Shown one piece after another: positions 23,934 through 36,100 of a DNA stretch of 64,000 nucleotides. The stretch covers positions 7,248,501 through 7,312,500 of the forward strand of contig OX359193.1 of NCBI GenBank assembly GCA_947172415.1, given 5' to 3'. A program made the position numbers and the translations under genes. This DNA comes from Chondrosia reniformis (taxonomy: Eukaryota; Porifera; Demospongiae; Chondrillida; Chondrillidae). The notes beneath the pieces were generated by a model. The model made no database searches. It had not been told where the DNA came from and saw only the letters and a program-made list of their open reading frames with translations. Position 1 is the first letter of the stretch. The number at the start of each line of letters is the position of its first letter.

Positions 23934-25509
23934 TTACAAAATTGATTCAATATCAGATTTTTCTTGAGTGATGATGACATTAAATGGTGATCCAGGGATG
24001 TGAAATCCACTCCACTGTACATCAATTAGATAAGAGCCCTGAAGAATTGGATCGTAAGTGACAGTTACTCTCCTCTTGTTTTCTGGATCTCTTTTCATGT
24101 CCAACTTGAAGCCTCCCTTTGGACCGTGGATCACAATGACTAAGTTCCCCTCTCCTGCATCACTCGCATCAATAAGGAACCATCCTTTCTGTCCTACGCT
24201 GCCATCTAGGAGCCCCGGGCCCTTTGCTATCACACGATCTGCAGAAAACACTTTTATTTTAAAAGGGCTTCTAGGCATGTGAGATCCGTCAATAAGACAG
24301 CTGATGATGTGTGGACCTGGTTTTACAGGTGTAAACGATACTTTATATGATTTCTGATCTTCTATAGATATGGAATTCTGAAGCAGAGCTTGTGATGGTT
24401 CCTTGATCATTACCTCCAGATTCTCTTTCCCAATCTCATCCTCTGACTCAATTGCCAATGTAACCGGAACTCCCAAGCATGAAAATTTAGGTAATTCTTT
24501 GGAGATGAAGTATTTTGATGGATCAGCTAGGGGGTGACATACTATCTTGAAGGGGGAACCATTGAAGTGTTTTCCGTGCCATTTAACAGTCATCATGTAC
24601 TCTCCAGGTGTCATGATGGTATACTGAACTGTACATACCCCAGGCTCTGTGTAAAATAGCAGTGGTAGCAAGCACATATCTTCGTTCTCTATATGAACAT
24701 CAAGCAGTTTCACATCCTCTTCGGGGTAGTACACTTTAAATGTTTCTTGTTTCCCTTCTTTGGCTGCGGCAGTAGCTGCTCCAACCACTTTACACTGAGA
24801 CATGTCGTGTTTTGCCTTCTTCTCTGAGCACATGATACAGAATGGTGATCCTTCGATATCTTTTCCATTGTAGTACACACTTAACCAATATTCTCCAGGT
24901 TCGGCCAACTGGAAATTTATTCTTTGTAGTGTTTCAGTAAGCTGTTCAATCTGCAGTGGAAGTGACGTTCCTGATGGTTCTTGCTCTAGCTTTGCTGTTA
25001 GAGTTGCCTTCCCAGCTCCCACAGTGCTTATCATGAAGAAGACAATCTTTCCAACCTCAATATCTTTCTTTACATTATTCATCACTGCCCTACAAGCCGC
25101 TGGATCTATTTCTTCACTCGTCAATCTGCTGGAGGGATCTAAAACAGTCTGCCTCTTTTCAAAGCAAGTTTCCAGAGTTGCAAATACCTACACAATAGAA
25201 TTCATTAATGAAAATAGTTCAAGCCTTCCATAAATTTTCACATTTTATATCACAAAGCACATTCCTTCCATGTACATACGTACCTTGTCAAAGTTTTTCT
25301 TTAAGTTTTCCTCTGTCACCTGTGCACAGATATGTAAAAATGTATTACTGTACATGTCATACAGGAAGGAACATCAATACTGGTATATAGGCTAAATTTT
25401 AACTTCTAATGTTGCATATGTACCTTATTGAGTGATAACATTAGCTGAGTGTAGAAACTGTCAACCTTTTTCAAAGTGCTCCATTCTTTTGCATCTGATT
25501 CAGTTGCTG
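23934..25509 (-). CDS. Filamin-repeat protein (5' end unresolved)
   Basis: Three exons join in frame on the minus strand: 25,509-25,434 (about 29 residues, DAKEWSTLKKVDSFY), 25,319-25,284 (VTEENLKKNFDK) and 25,187-23,934. The long last exon carries about four immunoglobulin-like filamin repeats. Each ends in the typical block, for example GKDIEGSPFCI, GKHFNGSPFKI, GSHMPRSPFKI and GFHIPGSPFNV. Such repeats bind actin-linked and signalling partners in filamins and filamin-TRIM proteins. No actin-binding calponin-homology domain or B-box is visible, so I do not call it a true filamin. A coding-like exon at about 25,800-25,920 (WYKKKEADKRKAF) may belong upstream, but its junction does not keep frame with any donor I found, so the true start is unknown. 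Confidence 0.85.
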
Positions 25510-27072
25510 CTAAGATATACAACCCTTTAAACCTACATGAGCACTAAATGTATATTTCGTGGATAATCAAAGTAAAGTCCAAGTACATGATCATTATGAA
25601 GAGGAAAAAAAACAAATTGCTGGGAATTTCAACCCAGATAGATCTTTATTAAATTATTGACACTTTTTAGCAGATAGTTAATGTTCGTGTGTACCAGAAT
25701 TGCTATTGTCTCAGCTTATTCTTACTAACAGAGTTTCACTATTATTGTTATTAACAATAATAACAATAATAATTATTGACCTTTTATATGTGACCCTCCA
25801 GTTGTCCTCAAGGAATGTCCCACTGACGTGTTGCTTTGATCCTATGATTATGCCACTAATGCAGTTGGCGGTGAAGGCCTTCCTTTTGTCTGCTTCCTTT
25901 TTCTTGTACCAAACCTGCAAGCAGACGCTTCCAGAAGAATTGAAAATCACGACACAATTCACCTAAATAATCATTATAGAATAACCCCTAACTTGTATTG
26001 TATATATATTCATTGAAAACAAATGCGTGACATAGAGTATGCAGAAAATAGATAGTGTCCCCCAGTTAACAGTTCAGTCATCTATTGCTTATCTGGGTTG
26101 ATAAAACTATAGTTACTTCTACAAGCAGTGTTAACAAAATGTGCTTTAGCAAAATATATAATTATAAGTTGCATAAAGAATATATATTCTGTAATAGGCT
26201 CAATAGTGTATATCAAAATATTAATATGAGTGCATACTGAGGGGAATATTTACGCTCTCCAACTTTGTGGCCCTCATCTGTTATTCAATGTTATTCTCAC
26301 CATTGTCTATTTAGTCCTGGAACATAAGTTCTTTCCTTCTAACAGACAGGTAACTGACACACTATATATCTCTTACACTTATTACAGCACCCTTGAGTTA
26401 AGGCTGTATATGTCCTGCCTTTCTATTTTGAGGCGTCCTTTTTGAGCTGCTATAACGTATGTGTATATATACATATAAATGTCTTACACAGTACACACAC
26501 ATATATATAATGCAAGCCATTAAATGCCTTTAGTTGTGATAATGCTTTTGAAAGGTAAACACCACATTGACACTAAATCAATAATGGTCTGAAAATGTCC
26601 CTCAATGGATTTGATTATATAGAGGAAACCCAGGACAGTACTCTAGCAATGGCTTAAAGCACTACCTCCCTCAGAGGTAAGGAAGCCATATTGATGACTA
26701 TTCATTCATTAGGGGTTAATTGATTTCCGTTGACCATTTTTATTGATAAATTTGGGACTGCTAAGTGTCAAATTGGAACATCCAATAGAAAATTTGATTG
26801 CAATTGCTTCAAATAACATATTCATTAAAGCTAGCCCAAGATGTTTATTATCAAATATCTTTGGAGGTGAAGCATGAACAATGTGGTACAGTAAGTATCC
26901 ACTCAATGAAAGCATCATGCAGTGTGTGCATGTAGCCAGCGGTGACATTTACATATTAGCAAACAATATTTATCAAAACTTTGCATTCTTAAACATACGC
27001 ATGTAGTGTACACATGTGCTCAAATAATAATGTTTTCATGGTGGGCAGTGCCATAGGATTGTCAATGGGTCA
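25510..27072. other. Interval between the filamin-repeat gene and ECT2
   Basis: This holds a minus-strand exon-like open frame at 25,800-25,920 that may be the missing 5' part of the filamin-repeat gene, an (ATT/AAT)n microsatellite at 25,738-25,779, and AT-rich DNA. A 79-residue minus frame at 26,709-26,948 has no clear splice context and no recognised match. Nothing else is supportable. Confidence 0.5.
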
Positions 27073-30000
27073 TCATACAAAGTAGCTCTTTCTGTCTGAA
27101 GCGCCAAAGGATCTTGTGACTGCCGCTCTCTTTGGCTGTGGAGTTCTGAGATCTTGTACAGAAGTAAACATGCACATTGATGTTGTGCTCACAATGCTCT
27201 GGTTGCCAGGGGAATCCTGCAGTGGGTAGCATGTAGGCAGATGGATGAAGTACGTACGTATGTACATTAGAATAAAGTAATAAAGGGTAGTTGTTGCGTT
27301 CATAATGAATTGGTTACAATTTGAGCATCAGCAACACTCATTATTAATCAGATTATTAGGACGTTTCGACCCGTAGGTCTTCTTCAGCAATTTTACCAGT
27401 ACATTAGAATGTACGCCTTAGGATAAACATCTAATTGTAATAGTATGCCCTCTGTGTATTTCCCAATGGCTAACCGGAGGTTCCAGCATGCTGCTTCTGC
27501 CTGTTGGTGAAGATGAGGGAGTGTAGAGGACTGACTCATCGGTAGCTTGGAGATTCAACGGCAGACTACATTTTAAATCAATTAGAAGGTATGATACCTT
27601 TCTGCATACCAAATATATATGTGTTTATGTACATATGTACATACATACAAAAGTGCACAAGGAGCTTGATGCTGAATTTTATGGCACCATCACATAATAC
27701 ATTGAATAGGGTAGCCATTTATGTACGCATGTATGCCATCCCCTAGGTGTTCTTTGATAGATACGTATGTAAGTTACTTACTTGACAAACGGTTTCCTAT
27801 CAGTTCTAGTTGAAAAGGCACGTTTAACCTTCTTTCTGGCCCCACTAAGAATAGAATTTACAACCTTTTAAAGTACTTACACAAAGGGAGTAAAGTTATC
27901 TATGTACGTACGTACACATTCCATATGGTCATAGTGTGATGGGTACACAAGCCTGGTATTAGTTACCTGAGAGCTTTCTTGAAGGCCGATGACGTTGCCT
28001 TCTTCACTGAAGAGGGTCCCAGGACTGACTCAGATGAAACATTAAGCAAAAAGTTCTCATGATCTGGGTTATAGTTTAAGTTTGCAATTTGCCTACAAAG
28101 CTTCATTATCAAATCATGTGTGTCCATTTCCTCAGACAATTGTCGAAAAACAAGAAGTTTTTCGTGTTCTGGATCGCTGGGCCATTTTACCAGTAAACCA
28201 AACATATCTACATAAAGCATAAATATGGTGTCTAGGTACGTACGTATGTACATGCGTACATATTGTGAATAGGTGTGTATATACTGAAGTGTGATTACCA
28301 GGAAAAGGTTACAGCACTGGTCATTAGCCATACATGGAATTAGTATAGGAAAATTTTGCTGATATGCATTTTGAACTACAACTACTAATGACAGACCAAT
28401 ATAAAGTAATTACAGTTTAGACTACGCAGGTGCTGATAGTGAAGTGTAACACTTTGAAAGGAAAAGAAAAGGAGTTTTCAAAGGTAACAAATGCTCTGGT
28501 ATCACTTGAAAAGCACATACACATATGATGTAAGGAGGGACTATTAAAGGTACTTAACGCTGTCTTCTCACCGTCAGCATCACTGAATGACACAATTGAG
28601 GAACAGTGCATTAATGAGAGAAACTGAATGTGTCTGTATTGTTTAGAAGTACGATTGAAGGTGGAAAGGTTTCGCTTTTTTGCAATCTAAAATTGAAAAA
28701 AATGATATGTATTGAGTATACATATATATTTATATATGCTTACTGGCATTCGTATGTACGTATATGGAAAATATATAAGTACATTCTTATATGTGTTATA
28801 CATATGTACAGTATATTGTTAAGGTTGCTTTACACACCTCAATACTATCAGTGAATAGGAAAAGTGTCAATAGTTCTCCCTTGCTCCCTTTATGACTGGC
28901 TATGTCTACAACATCTATCTTACCCACAAAGCTACGACTGGAGGAGAGGATGTTGGCCTAACAGATCAAAGAAGACTGCTTCAATACACACATTCAGATG
29001 TCTCAAAAGAAGACACTTACAGGACAGTCTTCTACATCTCTCAGTATCTCAAACATTTGCACTTGCCCTTCTGTCTTCCTTTTATCTTCATTAATGTGGC
29101 TATAGGCGTGTTAGAGGGAGCTGATAAATGATAAGGCCAAAGAGTGGAACAGAATACAGGGCAGACACTCACGTCATAACATCTCTCAGCCCTTCTAAAG
29201 CTTTCTGCAGGTTGATATAGTCCTCATGGTCTTTGCCTGTGTGCTTGGTCAAATCTAAACCAACAAGAGACAAGATGGTGTACGTATGTATGTAATAGTA
29301 TATGTACATGTGTACGTACATATGTAATAGTATATGTACATGTGTACGTACATATGTATGTATACTGGCTGGCTGTACAGCAAATTATGTATGTAGAGTT
29401 TCCCAAAATGAGTACGTACAGACATACATACGTATGTAAATAGAATAAATATAGCACACATCCTAATCAATTTCAACCTGTAGATATGGATGAGTGCATT
29501 TAAAACCACCTACGTACCAAACAAGCTGTTATTAGGAAATGTAATTTTTTGTTTCATTAAATTCAAATTACCTTGTAACAGTAGAATTATCCTCGGCAAT
29601 CTCTGTATTGGAGTGATTAGGAGGTCCACTATAGTCTGTCTTGCACACTCTGCTTCAGACTCCTTGGCCTTAAGGAACGCATGAAACCGTGGGTACTGTT
29701 TGTCACAGCGCTGAAGTGTCTCTTTGCTGATCTCAAAAAAGTTGATGAACTTGGGATACACATTCATCAAAACCTCAGCCTAGGAAGGTTCATCAGAGAG
29801 TTGTGACTGAGAACAATATATAATGCGTACCACTTCAGTATTCACTCACTTCTTTGACTAAAGTAATACCAATACAAGTTTCATCCGACCAATTTGAAAT
29901 TAGATCTGACAAGTTACCCTATAAAGGAAGCAACATGGCTGTTTAGTATAGACTGCAGACAGGTTCTGAGAAACACAGCTCTGTAGTGTAGCTCTCTCAC

Positions 30001-32999
30001 CATTATCCGTTCATGTACATGCAAGATGTCCTCAATATTTGCAAATATGCATTTCACATCTTCTCTGTCCAGTACAGGACCGCCTCTCATGGAAGGATTC
30101 TCCAGTGGTTCCTTGAATACCTACAGAAATGACACACATTGCTTCATTCCCCAATACAGAAGTGCTTGCAAATAGCTAAACAAGCATGGTACAAATTTGG
30201 TCATACGTACTTTGACAATTATTTGTAAGATGTTGACGTAATTTCTCTCCGTCTGCAACAGTTCAGACGCTATGTGATGCCTGGCAGAAGAGACAGGTTT
30301 GGGTGACTTAATTGTCTCTGAAGATGCACATGCTTCTGTTTTAGTGGGAGCTGCAAAGAGGAAGGAACACACAGTCATTGATCTTAGGTGCTGCTAGACT
30401 CTGGGGGTTGTACATACTTGACAAACTACACAGGGAGGAGGATGTGACAGAAAAGAGAGAGGCATCAATTCCACTTCTATCACAACTTCCATTCATTGCC
30501 ATTGACTGTCTCTTCCTCTTCTTCTTACTCACAGCATCCTGAAACAAAGACATGTTAGACTGAGACAGATTCATCAAGTCACATGCACCTAACTCACCTT
30601 GGCTAGATACAGTGCCTCATCCACGCATGCTTCGATCTGTATACTCTCCCAGAACCACTACAGACAGAGGTCAGTTGAGATAACAAAGTCAGTACAGAGA
30701 CACCCGTGAGACTGCCGTAATTATGTAAGTGAAACAGGAACTATTGGCACAACAGAGCACAAAATATACGTAGTTAGGCCTACACTAACATACCTGCACT
30801 TTGACAACACTGACTCTAGAAGACACTACAGGTATGTCTTCTACATCGAGTTCACTGGCCACCACTAGATGGGTCACACCAGAACTACCCAACTCCTTCA
30901 CCTCAGCACCTTCACACAAACACACATTACATATGTAAATAAACAATACACTAGAATACGTAGCTTCTGGTGAATGAAGTTGGTAAATTGCCATCCACCA
31001 GTAGCCATCACTCAATGATGGCAGATTTATAAGGACACACAGACTGGTAAGGTTCATGTGGATGCTCACCATTGCTCTGTGCAACCTCCTTCATGTGATC
31101 TTCCTCCTCCTCTGTGAACCCGAGGAAGGCAATAGTACAGCCAGCAAATGGATGCTGCTTGCACTGCATCTAAAATAATAATGTACATATCGCACCATTA
31201 GCACAGTACACAAGGCACACATGTATCCCTTGGTAGGGGAGAGGAGACTCACCAATTCTTCTTCGAAGGAAAACACATCTCTATACAGAAATGAAAGAAA
31301 AATACATAATTCAAATTCCTTTCCAAATCATTTAAACAAACTGTTTTGCAGAGGACATGAAAGTAAAACATATGGCACTTACAATTTTGTCTTTTTCTCC
31401 CAGGAACTTTCAATCCAAGCTTCACTCATTATTGGCGTACCTAATCCTACGGCAACTTTGTACTTTGAACCGTTCACTGCATGTGCCACAACGTGGGTGA
31501 CACTGCTGGTCATCTCCTTCCGAATGCTACCTCCCATTAGGTGTACTTTGTTACAAAGGGCATGCTACATAGGGATGAATGCATCTCATGTTAGTGTGAA
31601 TACACACTGAATAGCTCACATTATATCAGAACAAATGTTCCATGTAGCTACACAAACTGTATTACTTTCTAGACAAAAAGGATGCTTTATTAAAAAAATA
31701 TAAAGTACATAAATAATGTATACTAGCAGTTGGCATGTCGTTTGATCTTTGAGAGGTTGTGAGGAACTCCACCTCACTCCTTTGAAGGTGCTGTGTGACA
31801 GCTTATGAGTTGCTAATGGGAGTAATTGGTCACTAATTTACAATTCTATTCCTGACTAGTCTACAATGACAGCTTAATTAGTTTACAAAGCGTTATACAA
31901 ATGGGCTCCAAGCATTACCAATACACACAGCAGACACTTTGAATATGCACTACCAGAGTACTAGTATTAGCAGATATGAAACTTTGACCAGTCATAAGTT
32001 AAAATTTGTCCACTATATTCAGGAGGTTATGTTAAAAAGGAATGAAATATACTTTAAGAAAAGGTGATCATAATTAGATTTTTTGCATCAAAGCTGGAAG
32101 ATAAACAGACAAAAAGTAGCGATAATTGAAATTATCTATAATACCAGCTTTGTAAGCTATTAAATTATAGACACACTATCGCTGCATCACGCGAGGGCAT
32201 AACTCACAAGTTCGTCTTTATCTTTAAACCCGGTGAAGCAGACTACCGTTCCTTCCATAGTACAGGAAAACACAGGTCTGGTTGAAGTAGGCAAGGGCTA
32301 GGCAGGTTAAAAGTAGAAATAATCTTTCACACTCGACTCGACTGTAAATCTAGTATCTGTTATGAAACAGCTATTAGCAACTCACCTTGTTTCTCTTCGC
32401 ACTGGCAAGAACTGCAGGAAATCCTAAAATTCTTAAAATTGAAAAATACCCCGATTCAATATGCATTCAAACAGAATACGGTACGAGCTATACACTTATT
32501 TAACGCTCTCAACTTATATTCCCTTTCACAATCATCCCACCTGGTTTAAACTCAAAACAGTCCTGTAAACACGCCCACGGTAATTAACACTACCAAAACA
32601 TACCTCATGCCTGATGCTTTCAAGCGTTTAAAGACGGGTCCCTCGAAATCTTTCATGACGAAGATCATATCACATTCGTCCGGTACTTCTTCTGGTAGAT
32701 GCTTGCCGTCTGTCGAAGAACAGATCTTGAAACCGAGCTCCTGGAATTAGGCAAAACCACCAATCAAGGGTAAATCTGTCTAAACTAAGGTGCTGTTTAA
32801 AATTAGTACTGAGTGCCTCCTTTACTTTAAGCGCCTCTCGAATCTCCGACGGTTCGACACTCTCTTCCTCTACGATGATACAAGCATAGGTTTCTTCGAC
32901 TTCAACTTCGTTAATAATTTTACCCTTTGGAACAGGAACGCTTTTATTAGAGGTTAAAATTGTCGTATCCATCAAGTTGTCTTCCACTGTGGCTTCCAT
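27073..32999 (-). CDS. ECT2: ECT2, Rho guanine-nucleotide exchange factor of cytokinesis (22 exons)
   Basis: ECT2 activates RhoA at the cell equator to start cleavage-furrow ingression. I traced 22 exons giving about 839 residues (human about 883-914). Order: an N-terminal BRCT0-like part (MEATVEDNL to DMIFVMKDFEGPVFKRLK), BRCT1 (VVCFTGFKDKDEL, then SSVTHVVAHAV and LGTPIMSEAWI), BRCT2 (CTIAFLGFTEEEED, then GVTHLVVASEL and WFWESIQIEA), a basic linker (KKKRKRQS, a likely nuclear signal), the DH domain (ASELLQTERNYVNILQIIV through FINFFEISKETLQRCDKQ and VDLLITPIQRLPRI), and the PH domain (HINEDKRKTEGQ, GELLTLFLFTDSIEIAKKR). The tail ends ASDRKSYFV. All domains look intact. It is divergent from RTF2, with 165 bp between the two start codons. 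Confidence 0.94.
27361..27387 (-). ncRNA. Hammerhead-ribozyme-like core motif
   Basis: Read on the minus strand this is CTGAAGA, then a short hairpin (GACC paired with GGTC), then GAAAC. That is the order of the hammerhead core (CUGANGA, stem II, GAAA). It lies in the last ECT2 intron. A related sequence occurs at 63,661-63,688. Such minimal motifs are known in Penelope-like retroelements and retrozymes. Stem I and the cleavage triplet are not convincing here, so activity is unproven. Confidence 0.4.
29281..29365. repeat. Short tandem duplication rich in TACGTA, ECT2 intron
   Basis: Two tandem copies of a unit of about 32 bp containing GTAATAGTATATGTACATGT and GTACGTACAT. Alternating TAC/GTA sequence of this kind recurs in other ECT2 introns (27,250, 27,905 and 28,237). 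Confidence 0.8.
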
Positions 33000-33164
33000 A
33001 TCTCTTTTGCGAGTTGGTTACCGCGGAAATTTTAAATATAGTCTATGATTGCGACATCACAAGGCGAGATTTAAATGGCTGACCAGAGTTAAGGTAAATA
33101 TTTGACCTTACAAAAGTTTAGAACATTATTTTGAACTAACAACAATAGACGACAATAGACAAAC
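33000..33164. promoter_or_regulatory. Shared divergent promoter of ECT2 and RTF2
   Basis: 165 bp separate the start codons of ECT2 (minus, 32,999) and RTF2 (plus, 33,165). No TATA box is evident at a standard position. The gap is too short for two independent promoters, so it is read as a bidirectional promoter; this is inferred from spacing only. Confidence 0.6.
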
Positions 33165-36100
33165 ATGGGTTGCGATGGAGGCTCGATACCCAAAAGGATA
33201 GAGATGGTTAAGCTGAAGAAGAAGGATGAAAAGGTGAGATTTAGATAAATTGTTGTTCTAGTTTGACTGTGGGCTTAATTTTTAGCAAGTGGTACTATCG
33301 TGCATGTTAGCACTGCTTTAGCTATCTTGTTACGTTTTATCGCTTTTAGGCACAGAAGGACGCGGCTTTAGTGGCTAAATGGAAACATTGCGCCATCAGC
33401 TCCCAACTTCTAAGAGAACCAGTAGTGGCTTGTGGTCTTGGTAATCTTTACAACAAAGAGTCAGTTATCGAGGCCCTGCTTGACCCGGCCAAGATGCCCG
33501 AATTAGCCTCTCACATCAAATCCTTGAAGGTAGGCTTGTAGTGTTATTCATATTATACACTCCCAGATATGGTTTGTTAATATACGTAAGTATGTACCTA
33601 TCTTCATTATGTGTCAAGTAATTAAATCTTGAATTAATAACTAAATATACCTACGTACTTCCATTTGTAGTGTATTAGCCATCAGCAATAATGTGTCTGT
33701 AATACTGTACATTAATAGATATTTGCACTATACATACATACGTAGGTCCTATGTTAAGTGGTTGGAGTTAATTAAGAATGTGGAAAGATTAATGTCCATA
33801 AGGATTGCCCAAGTCTGGCCAGTTCTTTGGACAGACTGATTCACAGGTACTGAGTGTTCGTTCTTGACTGCCCACTTTGTACCTGCAGTGGTTGGCATTG
33901 AGATAGGAGCAGCGAGGGCTGGGACGTTTGGGACACTCCCAGGGGGAGAAGGTCTTTATCTTGCTCAAGGGGGTTGGTTGCCTCATCCATTCTATTAGCT
34001 GGGTGTGGGTGACTATATAGACATCTGACATTCCTTTGATGTAATCCAGAAACTTTACAAAGGCTGGGAAGTGGTATGTAGGATAAAAGAAGAAAGCTGA
34101 ATGACCATAGAGACCAAAGGGAGCTCTGTTTCCCTTGTAATGGCTCTCAAAGTTGTTTGTAAGGAATTGTACCCATTCATCCTCGCTCATTTCAGCAGTA
34201 CATTGATCTAATACAGCACAGACCTGTCCATTTTTTTGTATATTTTCAATATTGGGCACCACCCAAATACCCGGATAAGAGTCGTTGGGACAGGTTGCTG
34301 GGCTCTGACAGAGTGGGGACTTGTAGTCTAGAGTGAATGGCCAGTAAGCTGTTCGGGAGGGCATGGAGGCATCGTAGGTGAAGCTTGTGTTCTTCAGGGC
34401 CCTGATTTCATTTTCAGAGGAGGCTAGAAAGGGGGCCCTGAATCCAGTAACCTCTTTGGGAGGTACATTCCCCCAAGCCTCCAAAATGGTTTTCATGTCA
34501 GCTATTTCCTGTGACCATTGTGCTGATGAGGCATTCAGCCAGAAGGAGGTGGGGGTCTGATGAGTTACAGTGTGGTCGGCTATCTCATGTCCTTGCGAGT
34601 AGAGGTCCTCCACTAGAGAGTAGTCTGTACTGTAGTAGTGAGTGGTGAAGAAGGTGAGAGGAATTGGGCAGCCATTTGGATTGGAATGGTTAAACAGAAA
34701 TTTTGAGTAGAACATTTCATAGTCTTCGACTCTTACACCATCATCAAAGCTGATGACTATCATCTGAGGTGTCTCTTCTGCAGTTAGTCCTCCAGGTATA
34801 GAGGTGCTGGCACAGTGACAGCTGGGCAGCTTACATTTTGATTGGTCACAAGGCTGGGCTGGATCACCCACCACTAAAACCAGTACTACACTGAAGAGAA
34901 TAACCTTCTGGAGAAACATCTTGTCAAATGGTTCACTAAATCAACTGAGCCAAAGAGTGATAGCCTAGGTTTTATAACTAGACCACAGCCTTAGTTTAGC
35001 TGTAGCTAGTACTTGGGGAATTTCTAGGTGACCTATGCATAGTATCATGTGACTATTAATACTGAAGGTATGAGGATGTAACCTATTATATTGTAATATT
35101 GCTATATAATATGTTGATTCAGTACTAATTGTTTACATAGTAGCAATTCTGTTGTTTTGGTGAACTGAATATTTTATTAACCTCAAATAAAAGGTATTTG
35201 GGAATTTTTAAGGTGACCTTTTTAGTTAAAAGGTTTACTTTCCAGTCAAATGAGTGCTAATTAAGCAGTTACATCATGTGACCTCTCAGCTGGTTTAGCC
35301 ATAGCTACTTGTGGTAAGGTGTCAGTTAACTAGCAGCTGTCAAGATGCTAAGCCGATTGAAAATGAAGATGTTTTTCTTTTTGTGCAGCTCAGTCATTTA
35401 AATATAATTTAATAATATGCAAAAATCTGTATGTTTTGTACATACGTACATACCTACATATGATATCTACATATGTGTATGTTAACATACTAAAATTCAA
35501 GGGAACTAGACACTTTATATACATACCGGCAGAGCAATCCTTAAGCTTGACATATACATTGTACAGTGTAGAACTGACATTCATTTATGAATATACATGT
35601 TATAGTACATGCATGAATGTTTATTCGGTTGTATTGAAATTGGTCCTATTATCTTGATTCAATTAATGTCCATAAGGATTGCCCAAGTCAGGCCAGTTCC
35701 TTGGACACACTGGTTCACAGGTACTTAGGATCCGCTGTACACCTGCCACTGTATACCTGCAGTGGTTGGCATTGAGATAGGAGCAGCGAGGGCTGGGACG
35801 TTTGGGGCACTCCCAGGGGGAGAAGGTCTTTATCTTGCTCAAGGGGGTTGGTTGCCTCATCCATTCTATTAGCTGGGTGTGGGTGACTACATAGACATCT
35901 GACATTCCTTTGATGTAATCCAGAAACTTTACAAAAGCACTTAAATGGTAAGACTGTGTATAAAAGAAAGCTGAAGTGGCATATACTCCCAAAGGTGCCT
36001 TCTCTCCACTGTAATGTGCTTCAAAGTTGCTTATGAAGAACTTGACCCAATCGTCTTCACTCTGAAGTGAGGTACATTGTTCCAAAACAGCACAGACCTG

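Noticed and set aside
25700-25966. 88-residue plus-strand hydrophobic frame
   Set aside because: It is driven by ATT repeats and lies opposite a more convincing minus-strand exon.
31221-31610. 129-residue plus-strand frame across ECT2 exons
   Set aside because: It overlaps two ECT2 exons whose minus-strand translation gives clear BRCT sequence, and its composition is not protein-like.
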